In this document: positions 26,423 through 33,950 of the stretch, in pieces | Numbering within the stretch: the first letter of the stretch is position 1 | How the letters are laid out: every line of letters begins with the position of its first letter | Assembly (NCBI GenBank): GCA_963754335.1 | Contig: CAVWFQ010000005.1 | Span: 1,178,001 to 1,242,000, forward strand | DNA from: JBBSDP01 sp963754335 | Lineage (GTDB): Bacteria; Planctomycetota; Phycisphaerae; Tepidisphaerales; Tepidisphaeraceae | Reading direction: 5' to 3' | DNA length: 64,000 nucleotides | Notes under the pieces: model-generated | What the model saw: the letters and a program-made list of their open reading frames with translations, nothing else | Told to the model about the DNA's origin: nothing | Databases searched by the model: none | Made by a program: the position numbers and the translations under genes

Positions 26423-27296
26423 AACCACGGATGGGCACGGATTTCACGGATGGGAGGAAGAGGCAATCCTGAGGTTGTGAATCTTTCTTCTTATCCGTGC
26501 AATCCGTTCGCAGCCCGTAATGCTGCGTGTCCAGCCGGCGAAAGTCCGGCCGCGGGAAATTGGTTGAATGACCCGCGTAGTCATATTCGACGTTCTTTTG
26601 AGGTGACTCATGGAATGAAAGCTCGAAAGTAAAAGCCCTTGTCGATGAAGGGCAAGCAACTCTCCGGGCCGCAGCATCAAGCGAACTTTGCAGCCTCGTT
26701 ACACGGCCATGCGTGAATCGACTTGCATGGCTCCTCGGACGCCGAGCCTGTACGGATTTGGCGAAGGCAACACGGGTGGAAGAGCCACAACCAAGGCCCA
26801 TCCGGTCCGACGGGGTACGGAAGACGGCACGGAGAGAAGGACACGCAGAGTAAATCGGGGAATCCCTCGATCCTGGCCCGGAAGGGCAAAGACCCGTCGG
26901 ATAATCCATAAACCGACGGGAGGGACCGAGGGCCTCGGATGAGGCCATAGTAAGCGACGACTCGGCGGGACAACATAACCCGTTGACGAGCCAAGGGCCT
27001 CTGGACCGGAAGGAACCGAATGAGATCCCGCTATATTGCCCGCAAGGGCTACAGGGATCAAAGCGTTTCCACTGGCCGCTTATAAGCCGACGGGTCGTAC
27101 CTGCGCGGCGAAGGTTGCGGTTGGCGGATCCGGTTTGAAGCCGTACTGGGGAAAACCCGCCGTACGGAATTTTAGAGAGGGCAAAGGAAACATAGGCGAG
27201 ACCAGCGCGTCCACCCAGACGCTTAAAGGACAATGGGATATCCAGCTCAGTCATCGTGCGATGCGCCTCTGCTCTACTCGACGCCCATCCGTGGTT
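26423..27296. repeat. AACCACGGATGGGC palindrome split by a 775-bp insert
   Basis: Left arm AACCACGGATGGGCACGG (26423-26440) continues through TTTCACGGATGGG. The returning arm reads TTATCCGTGCAATCCGT up to 26507 and then resumes at 27283 with GCCCATCCGTGGTT. Joining 26507 to 27283 restores the arm without gap or duplication, as in the intact copy at 19492. The right end touches the stop of the gene at 27296. Confidence 0.8.
26508..27282 (+). ncRNA. Inserted, ORF-less structured RNA element, group II intron-like
   Basis: No plausible gene lies in these 775 bases. Stable hairpins follow one another: GCCGG/CCGGC (26534-26550), CGCGGG/CCCGCG (26551-26577), GCCCTT/AAGGGC (26635-26653), GCCATGC/GCATGGC (26706-26731), CTCGG/CCGAG (26734-26746), CCCGTCGG/CCGACGGG (26893-26920), GGCCTC/GAGGCC (26931-26946). 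At 27141-27167 a stem CCGTAC/GTACGG, a two-base 3' bulge CC, a second stem TGGG/CCCG and a GAAAA loop copy the layout of group II intron domain V, with AGC at 27139. The last bases are GAC, fitting the AY end rule, but the 5' end is TCGCA, not GTGYG. GNRA-like loops favour the + strand. An ORF-less group II-like intron is the best guess; an IS200/IS605-type non-coding derivative is the alternative. Confidence 0.6.
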
Positions 27297-28705
27297 CATT
27301 CTTTTGTATTTGATTCTCTCGTAGTCAGTCCGAGCGACCGGGCCTCCTGCACCTTTCCTGGCCCGACGTATTCAAACCCCGCAGTAATCCGGTTCGTGCT
27401 GACGCTTCGCTTCATGAAAGGGGCGCTGCTCGTGGCTCCGCCGGGATGTACCCGGCTCGGCTTCCGCGTCACTCGCCAGAGGGGCGAACGGGTTCGATGT
27501 GCGATCATGGCCGGGTGGCTCGTCGTGCTGAAATAAGGGCGGCCGGTGGCGCGATAGAGCGAAGCGACGAATTCGCTCATGGCGTTGCCGATGCCGATCC
27601 CCTGAAAATCGGGAAGACAGACGGTGCGGTGCTCGCGCCAGCCGGGGCGGAGCGGATGCGGGAACGGGAGCACGGCGGTGAAACAGGCGGGGCGTCCGTC
27701 GATTGTGCCGAGGAAACATTTCGCGGAGCGGTGGATGTCGCCGCTTAGATAATGATGCCGGCTGAAGGTCTTCCACTCTGCGGGATTGCATCGGGCGATT
27801 CGCAGTTGAATGTCCGGCCGCCGAAGCGACCTGTGCGTCAGGGTTTGCGTGGCCATGTCGATGACCCAGTCGGGTTCGAGCCATTCGATGATGTCGTAGT
27901 GACAGGTGACCGCTACAAAACGAGGTGTCGGAGTTTCGGAGTAACGGGGTGTCGGTGTGCACGCCCGATGGGATCGCACTCCGTCACTCCGACACTCCGT
28001 TACTCCGTCACTTTCAAAAACGGTTCGGGATTCAGGGTTCAGTGAAGAGGCGGTTTTCGCTGCCAGCTTACTCGTTGGGCTCGGCCGGTTTGGCGAGTGC
28101 CGCGGATTTGTGGCGTCGTGCGCAGAATGGTTGACCTCTCTTACTGAACCCTGAACCCCGAACCCTTCGACTACGCTCAGGGCAGGCCCTGCAGGCTTCT
28201 GCTTCTGCCGAATCCATTTAGAAATGGCGGCGGATGAGATTCTTGCTACGTTCCGATCGACAAGACTTGTGAACTCATCGAATACAACCAGTTCCCCTCC
28301 ACTCAGCAGGGCGCGGGCAAGGTCGCAGCGGAAGCGTTCGCCGTTGCTGAGGACGGCGTAAGGTTTGAGCCACGCCGGGGGACTGCTGAATCCGACGGCG
28401 GTGAGCATTCTCGTTATGGTCGATACGGAAGCGGCGCCGAAGCCGTCGATGATGGCTCGATTGGCGCGCCATCTTCGCGGCACATGAAAAGAGTCCTTGA
28501 ACGCCTCACGGGCGATAGTGGTCTTGCCGCTGCCGGAGGGGCCGACGATGACGCCGATGGTCCAGGGTTCGCTCGTGCCGGGCACCTCGACGGAGAAGCG
28601 CTCTGTTGCGTGTTGCGCGAGGCGGAGATCGAACATGCGGGCCACGTGTGTGACCCGGGCGCTGGCGCGGATCGGGCATTCGAGTTGTACGGCAATTTGG
28701 GGCAA
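27296..28705 (-). CDS. ABC-type ATPase fused to a GNAT-like acetyltransferase (COG2401 type), with inserted repeats
   Basis: 469 aa. The N-terminal half is an ABC ATPase: IGVIVGPSGSGKTTIAREAF (Walker A) near residue 49, VLSNGERFRCDLARALLSGG (signature region) near 118, ELVVFDEFTSLVDRNVARIS (Walker B) near 138. The C-terminal half starts FVAVTCHYDIIEWLEPDWVI and has VCLPDFQGIGIGNAMSEFVA, a GNAT acetyl-CoA loop. Between them about 85 residues (GPALSVVEGFGVQGS to TPTPR) come from repeats at 27925-28190, yet the frame stays open. COG2401 proteins are frequent in phages; their role is unknown. The start may be the TTG at 28705. It faces the intron-like element tail to tail. Confidence 0.8.
   Translation of the reverse strand: MPQIAVQLECPIRASARVTHVARMFDLRLAQHATERFSVEVPGTSEPWTIGVIVGPSGSGKTTIAREAFKDSFHVPRRWRANRAIIDGFGAASVSTITRMLTAVGFSSPPAWLKPYAVLSNGERFRCDLARALLSGGELVVFDEFTSLVDRNVARISSAAISKWIRQKQKPAGPALSVVEGFGVQGSVREVNHSAHDATNPRHSPNRPSPTSKLAAKTASSLNPESRTVFESDGVTECRSDGVRSHRACTPTPRYSETPTPRFVAVTCHYDIIEWLEPDWVIDMATQTLTHRSLRRPDIQLRIARCNPAEWKTFSRHHYLSGDIHRSAKCFLGTIDGRPACFTAVLPFPHPLRPGWREHRTVCLPDFQGIGIGNAMSEFVASLYRATGRPYFSTTSHPAMIAHRTRSPLWRVTRKPSRVHPGGATSSAPFMKRSVSTNRITAGFEYVGPGKVQEARSLGLTTRESNTKE
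27925..28190. repeat. Cluster of three repeat elements inside the ATPase-GNAT gene
   Basis: From left: TGTCGGAGTTTCGGAGTAAC against GTTACTCCGTCAC (27925-28010); GGGTTCAGTGAAGAGG against TTACTGAACCCTGAACC (28028-28155); and CCTTCGACTACGCTCAGGGC plus AGGCCC (28163-28188), a single sequence related to 48230-48255. Together they form a composite palindrome inserted in a coding region. Confidence 0.75.
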
Positions 28706-28718
28706 GTGATAGGTTCGT

Positions 28719-28790
28719 AGTGCGGCCTTTAGGCCGTGTCTTCGACATGGTCATTGGCGTTCGATACGGGCTGAAGCCCGCACTACGAAC
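28719..28790. repeat. Inverted repeat, TAGTGCGGCCTTTAGGCCGT family
   Basis: Arms TAGTGCGGCCTTTAGGCCGT and ACGGGCTGAAGCCCGCACTA. A diverged copy lies at about 29040-29100. It separates the ATPase-GNAT gene from the next gene upstream. Confidence 0.75.
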
Positions 28791-28794
28791 GAAT

Positions 28795-29106
28795 TCAGAT
28801 CCGTGCCACCACCCCGTGATCGATCGTCCCGGCGGCATCGCTTTTGGCGGTGACTTTCAAAATGGCATTGGCGCCGAGGCGGAAGTAGATCGGCGAATCG
28901 CCGGGGGCGATTCCGACGTTTTCTAAATGGAGAAGCGAATCGACAGCGATTACTGCCGGGCTGAACTCATCGTGTGATCTGCGGGAGAAGCGGTTCCCGG
29001 CGGGAACAATGGAGGTGGAGAGCCCTCTGCTGCTTTGCGTCGCCGTTTGCCGTGTGGCACTGCTGCGGCCGAAAGGCGACGGCCTAAAGGCTTCACTACG
29101 AACCAA
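28795..29106 (-). CDS. Phage-island protein, unrecognised, N-terminus uncertain
   Basis: The convincing part is the last 75 residues: LSTSIVPAGNRFSRRSHDEF, SPAVIAVDSLLHLENVGIAP and YFRLGANAILKVTAKSDAAG, ending TIDHGVVARI. The first 28 residues (SEAFRPSPFGRSSATRQTA) are translated from a palindromic repeat, so the original start was probably lost or lies in another frame. A small beta-rich structural protein seems likely from its position; no family recognised. Confidence 0.5.
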   Translation of the reverse strand: MVRSEAFRPSPFGRSSATRQTATQSSRGLSTSIVPAGNRFSRRSHDEFSPAVIAVDSLLHLENVGIAPGDSPIYFRLGANAILKVTAKSDAAGTIDHGVVARI

Positions 29107-29151
29107 TCGAGATGCGCTCTGCGGCGAGCCGTGAGCCTCGAATTGTCCCGG

Positions 29152-29253
29152 CTATTTCATGAAAGCGGGTTCGGTCACGAAGATCACAACCGCCACGGCG
29201 CAAGCCGGAACGAAACAGGCCACGTCCCAACAGAGTCTTAATGTCCATTTCAT
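29152..29253 (-). CDS. 33-aa membrane microprotein, copy 1
   Basis: ATG 29253 follows GAGGTGAGCG, a strong ribosome site 5 bases away. The product starts MKWTLRLCWDVACFVPACAV, one membrane-spanning segment, and ends in ETEPAFMK-like polar residues (VTEPAFMK). It is nearly identical in its first 20 residues and identical in length to the copy at 29357. Conservation of protein more than DNA third positions supports real coding. Confidence 0.65.
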   Translation of the reverse strand: MKWTLRLCWDVACFVPACAVAVVIFVTEPAFMK

Positions 29254-29356
29254 CGCTCACCTCATCTCGGGGGCACTTGATGGTTCAGCGTGGCACGATA
29301 GAGCGGGTTTGTAAGGCCCCTATTTTTGTTTTGTTTAAAGTGCGCAAGATCGCCAA

Positions 29357-29458
29357 CTAATTCGGGAGCGCCTGGTCGCTGAGCAAGAGCAGCATTGCCA
29401 TTGCGCAGGCCGGTACGAAATAGGCCACGTCCCAGCACAATCTTAGGGTCCACTTCAT
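29357..29458 (-). CDS. 33-aa membrane microprotein, copy 2
   Basis: ATG 29458 follows TGAGGTCGGTC. The product starts MKWTLRLCWDVAYFVPACAM, continues AMLLLLSDQ and ends ALPN. It is read first, 103 bases upstream of copy 1. The pair looks like a tandem duplication. A single membrane span with short tails fits a small holin, toxin or regulator; none can be claimed. Confidence 0.65.
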   Translation of the reverse strand: MKWTLRLCWDVAYFVPACAMAMLLLLSDQALPN

Positions 29459-29592
29459 GACCGACCTCATTTCAGAAGAGCAGTAAGGTTCACGCACGGC
29501 ATCATGGAGTGGATTTGTAAGCCGCGGATTGTCTTTCTATTTAAATTGCATCAGGCGACGACCTGCATCGGGCGGCGGCAAGGCACGACTGC

Positions 29593-31035
29593 TTAGGGCT
29601 GTACCGTTGCATCGACGGTCCAGGTTACGCCGTCGCGCGAATGACCGATCAGCACCGCGGCTGGCTCGGTCGACGGATTCGGCGGGCTCACCGCAGGGAA
29701 TTGCTGAGCCGTATTGGCCCGCACAATCACGCTCGTGCCCGGCAGGCCCGAGAAGGTCAGCACCGCTTCCCAGTTATTGGGGATTGACGTGATGAGCGCG
29801 GTGGTCGCGCCGGCTGGCACTGAAACATTTCCAGTCTGGCCCAGCGTTGGATTCGCAAAAGCAACGCCGGTATTTCCGTCGGCGGTCCAGGTCAAGGTCC
29901 CGGCGTTTCCGGGAAGATTGGAAACGTGAACGCCATCGACTTGCGCCACCGCGGCAAAGGGCGGGACAGCCGGTTGATCGGCGCTCGCCCTGGTCGTCGG
30001 CTGCGTCATCGCGCCGCCAGCCGTTGCCAGCGTCTGCGCGATCGTGGGAACTGGCGGAGCCTTGGGATCGTTCGTGGCAAAAATCCTGTTCCCGCTCGTC
30101 GTCGGCGCGAGGTTCACCGCGGGCAAAAAACCTTCGTAGCTCCACGGATTGCTGACCCCGATGAAGGTATTGTGGGTAATGGTCCAGGGCGTGTTTGGAA
30201 GCCAGCCGGTGGCGGACCAGTAGATTCCGGGATTGGCCGCATTCGCATTGACGAAAGTGTTATCGTGGACGTTTGCCCCCGCGCCGTAAATTTCCAGTCC
30301 CCCACCGCCGTTGGGCTGCGCAGCGCTCGGCGCGCCGCCGAAGATGGTGTTGTACGCAATCTCGTTTCCTTTGGTATACGCGGACGGGACGCCGCCCGGC
30401 ACAGGCTGTCCGCTCGCATCTGAGGGCGGGGACGATTGCGTGGCGATCGATACGTCGCCCCTGAGGCCCGGACTGCCGCAATAGTTGTGCAGCACCTTAA
30501 GCCCGGCGGCGCTGTCACCTTGAAGTTCGATCGTGTAGCGAGTGGTGGTCGGGATCACATTATAACTCACTGAGCAACCCTGCGATTGACCGCTTGATCC
30601 GAAATCCAAATGGATCGACTCGCCAACATTACTAAAGACATTCCCGTCGACGTGGCAGTTGACGAGGACGGTTGGATAGGATCCCACCCCGCCGCCGTTG
30701 TCGTCGTGAATCTTGTTGCCGCACACCCAGACGTCGGTGCAGTTGTTCAGGAGAACACAATAATCGGGTCCGAATCCTCCGATGTCACATCCGACCACCA
30801 TGACATGCTGTAGATTCGCCAGGGTCAGCATACCCTTGTGAACGGTGTAATTCTGATACACGTTGGGATGGGCTGCGTCCAAACCGGATCTGATCAGGCC
30901 GGCGGTTAATTCCCACTTGCCGTTGCCGTTGTGAATCACCGCGGCGGCGGGAATTGCCGGAACGCTGCTGTCATCGGCACGCGCGGGAAGATGAATGAGC
31001 GTTGCGAGGATGAGGGTTGCGAATATGGTCTTCAT
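29593..31035 (-). CDS. Secreted right-handed beta-helix protein
   Basis: 480 aa with signal peptide (MKTIFATLILATLIHLPARA). Residues about 60-330 show beta-helix rungs with Asn ladders: HVMVVGCDIGGFGPDYCVLL, NNCTDVWVCGNKIHDDNGGG, HVDGNVFSNVGESIHLDFGS, GLEIYGAGANVHDNTFVNAN. The C-terminal part (about 370-480) is an Ig-like beta domain. Related folds include pectate-lyase-like enzymes and phage tailspikes. A signal peptide speaks against a virion protein, so it may be cargo. No catalytic residues can be assigned. Confidence 0.75.
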   Translation of the reverse strand: MKTIFATLILATLIHLPARADDSSVPAIPAAAVIHNGNGKWELTAGLIRSGLDAAHPNVYQNYTVHKGMLTLANLQHVMVVGCDIGGFGPDYCVLLNNCTDVWVCGNKIHDDNGGGVGSYPTVLVNCHVDGNVFSNVGESIHLDFGSSGQSQGCSVSYNVIPTTTRYTIELQGDSAAGLKVLHNYCGSPGLRGDVSIATQSSPPSDASGQPVPGGVPSAYTKGNEIAYNTIFGGAPSAAQPNGGGGLEIYGAGANVHDNTFVNANAANPGIYWSATGWLPNTPWTITHNTFIGVSNPWSYEGFLPAVNLAPTTSGNRIFATNDPKAPPVPTIAQTLATAGGAMTQPTTRASADQPAVPPFAAVAQVDGVHVSNLPGNAGTLTWTADGNTGVAFANPTLGQTGNVSVPAGATTALITSIPNNWEAVLTFSGLPGTSVIVRANTAQQFPAVSPPNPSTEPAAVLIGHSRDGVTWTVDATVQP

Positions 31036-31084
31036 ATGGGTAACGGTAGTCAGCCTGGTCCTGGCCTGAAGCGAGCAACATATT

Positions 31085-31468
31085 CTATCGGTCCGATCCG
31101 CTTACGTTTGCCGCCGATTTCTGCTCGCGCAATTGCGAAATTTCAGTTTCAAGGGCACTGACTCTTTTTTTCAGTTCGAGGATCTCTTCGGCTTGCCGCT
31201 GCTTTTCGAAGATCAGTTTCTGATTTTCGCCGGCCAGCTGGAATCGCTCGGACCGCATGGTGTCGATGAAGCTCGCCTGCTGCCGCTCGGCGTTCTCCAT
31301 CATCTCGATGCGCGCCCATAACCTGGAAATCTCCGCGGCGTTTGCCTGGATCGAAAGGAGGTCCCGATCGCGACGCCATTTCACAAAGAGACTGATCAGT
31401 CCCACCGTGGCGAGCATGAATGGCCATGCGTTGTTGAGGCTGTGGAGAAACTCCATGATGATTCTCAA
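31085..31468 (-). CDS. Membrane-anchored coiled-coil protein (spanin-like)
   Basis: About 127 aa. One N-terminal membrane segment (WPFMLATVGLISLFVKW) is followed by a basic stretch and a long coiled coil (AAEISRLWARIEMMENAERQ to LELKKRVSALETEISQLREQ). Start at MEFLHSL or MRII; the latter overlaps the upstream stop by ATGA. With the small membrane proteins and lipoprotein upstream it resembles an inner-membrane spanin of a lysis cassette, which is inference from layout only. Confidence 0.65.
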   Translation of the reverse strand: MRIIMEFLHSLNNAWPFMLATVGLISLFVKWRRDRDLLSIQANAAEISRLWARIEMMENAERQQASFIDTMRSERFQLAGENQKLIFEKQRQAEEILELKKRVSALETEISQLREQKSAANVSGSDR

Positions 31469-31680
31469 GCAGGTTTGGGGCCGGCGGCGGCCGCCAGCGA
31501 AGCGATGTCCGCCGCCAGCGTCACGCCGGCCTGATTCATTGCGGCGATATTTGCGTCGTTCAGTTGAATCAGGCCGGCCTGATGAAGCGTCCCGAGCGCC
31601 TGCCAGAGCGCTTTGGCTCCGTTGACGAGCTGAGGCGCTTCGGTGAGAACGGCGATCACAGCAGTCAGAAGTACCGGCAT
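31465..31680 (-). CDS. Small hydrophobic phage protein (holin-like candidate)
   Basis: ATG 31680 gives MPVLLTAVIAVLTEAPQLVN, then AKALWQALGTLHQAGLIQLN and an Ala-rich end (GVTLAADIASLAAAAGPKPA). 71 aa. It sits between the lipoprotein and the coiled-coil protein with overlapping ends. Small size and hydrophobic N-terminus allow a holin role, not demonstrated. Confidence 0.6.
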   Translation of the reverse strand: MPVLLTAVIAVLTEAPQLVNGAKALWQALGTLHQAGLIQLNDANIAAMNQAGVTLAADIASLAAAAGPKPA

Positions 31681-31681
31681 T

Positions 31682-32077
31682 TTATTTTCCTTTCGAGCTG
31701 GTGGACGCCACATACGGCGCAAGCTGTTGCACGGCGGCCATCGCGGAGTTCTCCGCGACCTGCGCCGTGTTCAAGTCGGCCAGGGCAGTCGCGGTATCGC
31801 CCGAGGCGTTTGCCTTGGCGGCGGCGTTGGCGGCGTCCCTGGATGAGCTGATGGCGGCATTCGCGGTCTGGATGACCGGGTCGATGTTTTTCCAGTAGGT
31901 CGGCTTCGAAATAGCGCCGGTATCCAGCCCGATGTGGATGGCATTCACGGCGATGTCCAGCGCGGATTCGGCGGACGTTGTCGCCGCCACGACGTTTGCG
32001 GGCTGCGTGGCGGAAGTTGGTCCGGTCGAAGCGCAGCCGGCAAGAACCGCGGGGAGAAGAAGTACGATAAGTTTCAT
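31682..32077 (-). CDS. Small lipoprotein of the phage island
   Basis: 131 aa. MKLIVLLLPAVLAGCASTGP is a signal peptide with lipobox LAGC. The mature part is helical and Ala-rich (ESALDIAVNAIHIGLDTGAI, ISSSRDAANAAAKANASGDT). Its start overlaps the upstream stop by four bases (ATGA). Phage-encoded lipoproteins of this kind can be outer-membrane spanins or superinfection-exclusion factors; I cannot tell which. Confidence 0.7.
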   Translation of the reverse strand: MKLIVLLLPAVLAGCASTGPTSATQPANVVAATTSAESALDIAVNAIHIGLDTGAISKPTYWKNIDPVIQTANAAISSSRDAANAAAKANASGDTATALADLNTAQVAENSAMAAVQQLAPYVASTSSKGK

Positions 32078-32466
32078 GGCTTGGTGACTCCATGTGAAGG
32101 TGGAATGTTCGCGGCCGGCGCCGGCCAGTGAGCACCGCTTGTCCCCCTTTGCATCGCCGCGTGCATGGCATTGGCCAGCGCGATCGGATCGAGCTTCACG
32201 GTTGGGGCAGGCTGGACGGTCGGCGTCGCCAGGGCGATGGCGTTGATCTGCCCGGCGTGCGAATCAATGCGATCCGCGTTCGCGCTGGCCTGCGTTTGAG
32301 CGACGGCAACATCCGTCTTCAAGGCGGCGATGCCCTCTTTCAACTGTCTGGCCAGCGCCAGTCCGCGTGAAATGGCCAGGCCGCCGACAACGCTGATTCC
32401 AACGATGATCGCCGAGGCGAGCGTGACCCATGCGGTGATACTGGTTTCTGTGATGGTGGCGAGCAT
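32074..32466 (-). CDS. Small membrane protein of the phage island
   Basis: ATG 32466 gives MLATITETSITAWVTLASAI, a single membrane span (about residues 10-33), then a helical region (GLALARQLKEGIAALKTDVA and QTQASANADRIDSHAGQI) and a Pro/Ala-rich end. 130 aa. It is the first gene of a four-gene run joined by ATGA overlaps. Residues further upstream in this frame come from the repeat at 32568 and are not used. Confidence 0.65.
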   Translation of the reverse strand: MLATITETSITAWVTLASAIIVGISVVGGLAISRGLALARQLKEGIAALKTDVAVAQTQASANADRIDSHAGQINAIALATPTVQPAPTVKLDPIALANAMHAAMQRGTSGAHWPAPAANIPPSHGVTKP

Positions 32467-32567
32467 CGTTGCACAAAGCCTCATCAAAAGTAGACGGTCG
32501 AACCGTGGATCTGCCGGAATGCTTGCGTTGTCCCAGATGAGCTTCTGGAGCGATCGCAAGTGGTATT

Positions 32568-32626
32568 TTGTGGTGCAGGCTTCCAGCCTGCTGATTGTGA
32601 ATGGCAGGCTGGAAGCCTGCACCACA
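32568..32626. repeat. Inverted repeat, GTGGTGCAGGCTTCCAGCC family
   Basis: Arms TTGTGGTGCAGGCTTCCAGC and GCTGGAAGCCTGCACCACAA, separated by about 20 bases. It lies upstream of the small membrane operon. Confidence 0.85.
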
Positions 32627-32702
32627 AGCATCGTGACCTCTTCCAAAGGGCCACATGAGATTGCCCTGGAATGAGCTTCCCGTTTGTTGCGGGGTTGAAG
32701 AT

Positions 32703-32972
32703 TCAGGCGTTGAACGTGTACGAAAGCGAAACGGGATGGATGCGGGTGCGTTTCATTCGCCGGGGGAGTTTCGCGTTCTCGGGTCGGGCCTGGGATCGGA
32801 TGGCGGCCTCGCGCCGCAGCAGCATACAAACCGCCGCGCCGCTCACGCCCAGCCGGACCCCGATTCGCTCCAGGCTCCAATCGCGTTCGTAGCGAAGTTG
32901 CCAGGCCATCTCGCGGCGTTTTTGCTGAGTCACCAGCGGGTCACTGATTACTGCATTCTGATCTCTGTTCAT
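32703..32972 (-). CDS. Small helix-turn-helix DNA-binding protein
   Basis: ATG 32972 gives MNRDQNAVISDPLVTQQKRR, about 89 aa. YERDWSLERIGVRLGVSGAA followed by VCMLLRREAA forms a sigma-region-4-like or FIS-like helix-turn-helix. The C-terminus is basic. It is the most upstream leftward gene of the island and faces an A+T-rich gap, the place where a regulator would sit. Confidence 0.6.
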   Translation of the reverse strand: MNRDQNAVISDPLVTQQKRREMAWQLRYERDWSLERIGVRLGVSGAAVCMLLRREAAIRSQARPENAKLPRRMKRTRIHPVSLSYTFNA

Positions 32973-33437
32973 TTTTATCTGTGTCCTCACTATATAGACC
33001 AAAACTTAACGTTTTGGATCGTAAGTCCTTTGCCGGCCGCGATATAAATTCCAGCAACAGGGAAGGGCTTTTTTGCGCATAGAACGTGACTTTTCTATTT
33101 ACAATGCGATTGGTAGCATGTATGGATTCGTGGTCTAAAGGGCCGTGGAAGAGGGCTCGCCCCTGGAAGTCAGAGAGCCGAACGCTGCCGCCGGCGCAAC
33201 CAAAATTCGGGGCAATTCGCAGAAATGTTGCCGCGGATGAACGCGGATGTACGCGGATTAAGAATTTTTAGTTCCTTTGATCCGCGTTCATCTGCGTTGA
33301 TCGGCGGCTGATCTCTCATCGCTGGCGTGCTCCTGACTGACTGCCGCGACCAAAATCGAAAAAAGGCGCGGAATTTATCGCCACAGATGGGGCACAGATG
33401 CACACAGATCAATGGACTTGTCCGGTACAATTCCGCT
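32973..33437. other. Intergenic border of the phage island
   Basis: This 465-bp gap is A+T-richer than average near 33000-33120. It holds an inverted repeat CCGCGGATGAACGCGGATG / CATCTGCGTTGATCGGCGG-like (33230-33312) and a run of CACAGATGGGGCACAGATGC units near 33382. No gene, att-like duplicate or RNA was recognised. Confidence 0.5.
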
Positions 33438-33950
33438 GTGGGCCGTCGAATGTTCGGCATTATCTCGGTGATATCGCTGCTGCTTTTCGTCGGCACCTGC
33501 GTGCTCTGGGTGCGTGGAAATTTCAAGAGCGACACCGTTTATCTTGATCGAACGCGTAGCGGATTGAATCTGTTATCGATTCGCGGGGCGGTGGGTCTCG
33601 CCTGGTGGTGGTATCCGTTTAGAGAGGATGCTTCGCCTGAGCTCGAATGGTCATTCGAGCACAGTGAACCGAGGAGTCGGGACGAACTCTTATCCGGCGT
33701 ACAAACTAGTCGTCAGATCGCTGGCGTGGTGATCGTTTCCGCGGCGGTCCATACCACAGTGCATGGCGTGATCATCCCGGATTGGATGCTTGCTGCTGCG
33801 TTTCTAGTCTGTCCAGTCTTGTTCTTCTGGCGGAGGCGGTTCCACCAAATTCCGCCTAACGCGTGCAGGATTTGTGGCTATGACCTCCGCGCGACGCCGG
33901 AACGATGCCCGGAATGTGGCGCAATTCCAAAAGAGGCAGCGGCGCCATGA
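33438..33950 (+). CDS. Zinc-ribbon membrane protein, tandem copy 1
   Basis: GTG 33438 gives an M-x-RR start (GRRMFGIISVISLLLFVGTC) as in the paralogues. An exposed domain follows (LWVRGNFKSDTVYLDRTRSG, GLAWWWYPFREDASPELEWS), then a second membrane segment (WMLAAAFLVCPVLFFW) and a basic stretch. It ends CRICGYDLRATPERCPECG. About 170 aa. The Cys4 ribbon faces the cytoplasm if both termini are inside. Function unknown. Its stop overlaps the next start (ATGA). Confidence 0.8.
   Translation: MGRRMFGIISVISLLLFVGTCVLWVRGNFKSDTVYLDRTRSGLNLLSIRGAVGLAWWWYPFREDASPELEWSFEHSEPRSRDELLSGVQTSRQIAGVVIVSAAVHTTVHGVIIPDWMLAAAFLVCPVLFFWRRRFHQIPPNACRICGYDLRATPERCPECGAIPKEAAAP

Noticed and set aside
26421..27299. 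292-codon minus-strand frame across the structured element
   Set aside because: No recognisable domain; composition follows the hairpins and the frame spans a repeat arm and the insert junctions. I treat the region as non-coding RNA.
28028..28155. CTGAACCCTGAACCCCGAACCC considered as telomere-like or CRISPR repeat
   Set aside because: Only one inverted pair with no regular spacers; it belongs to the inverted-repeat families.
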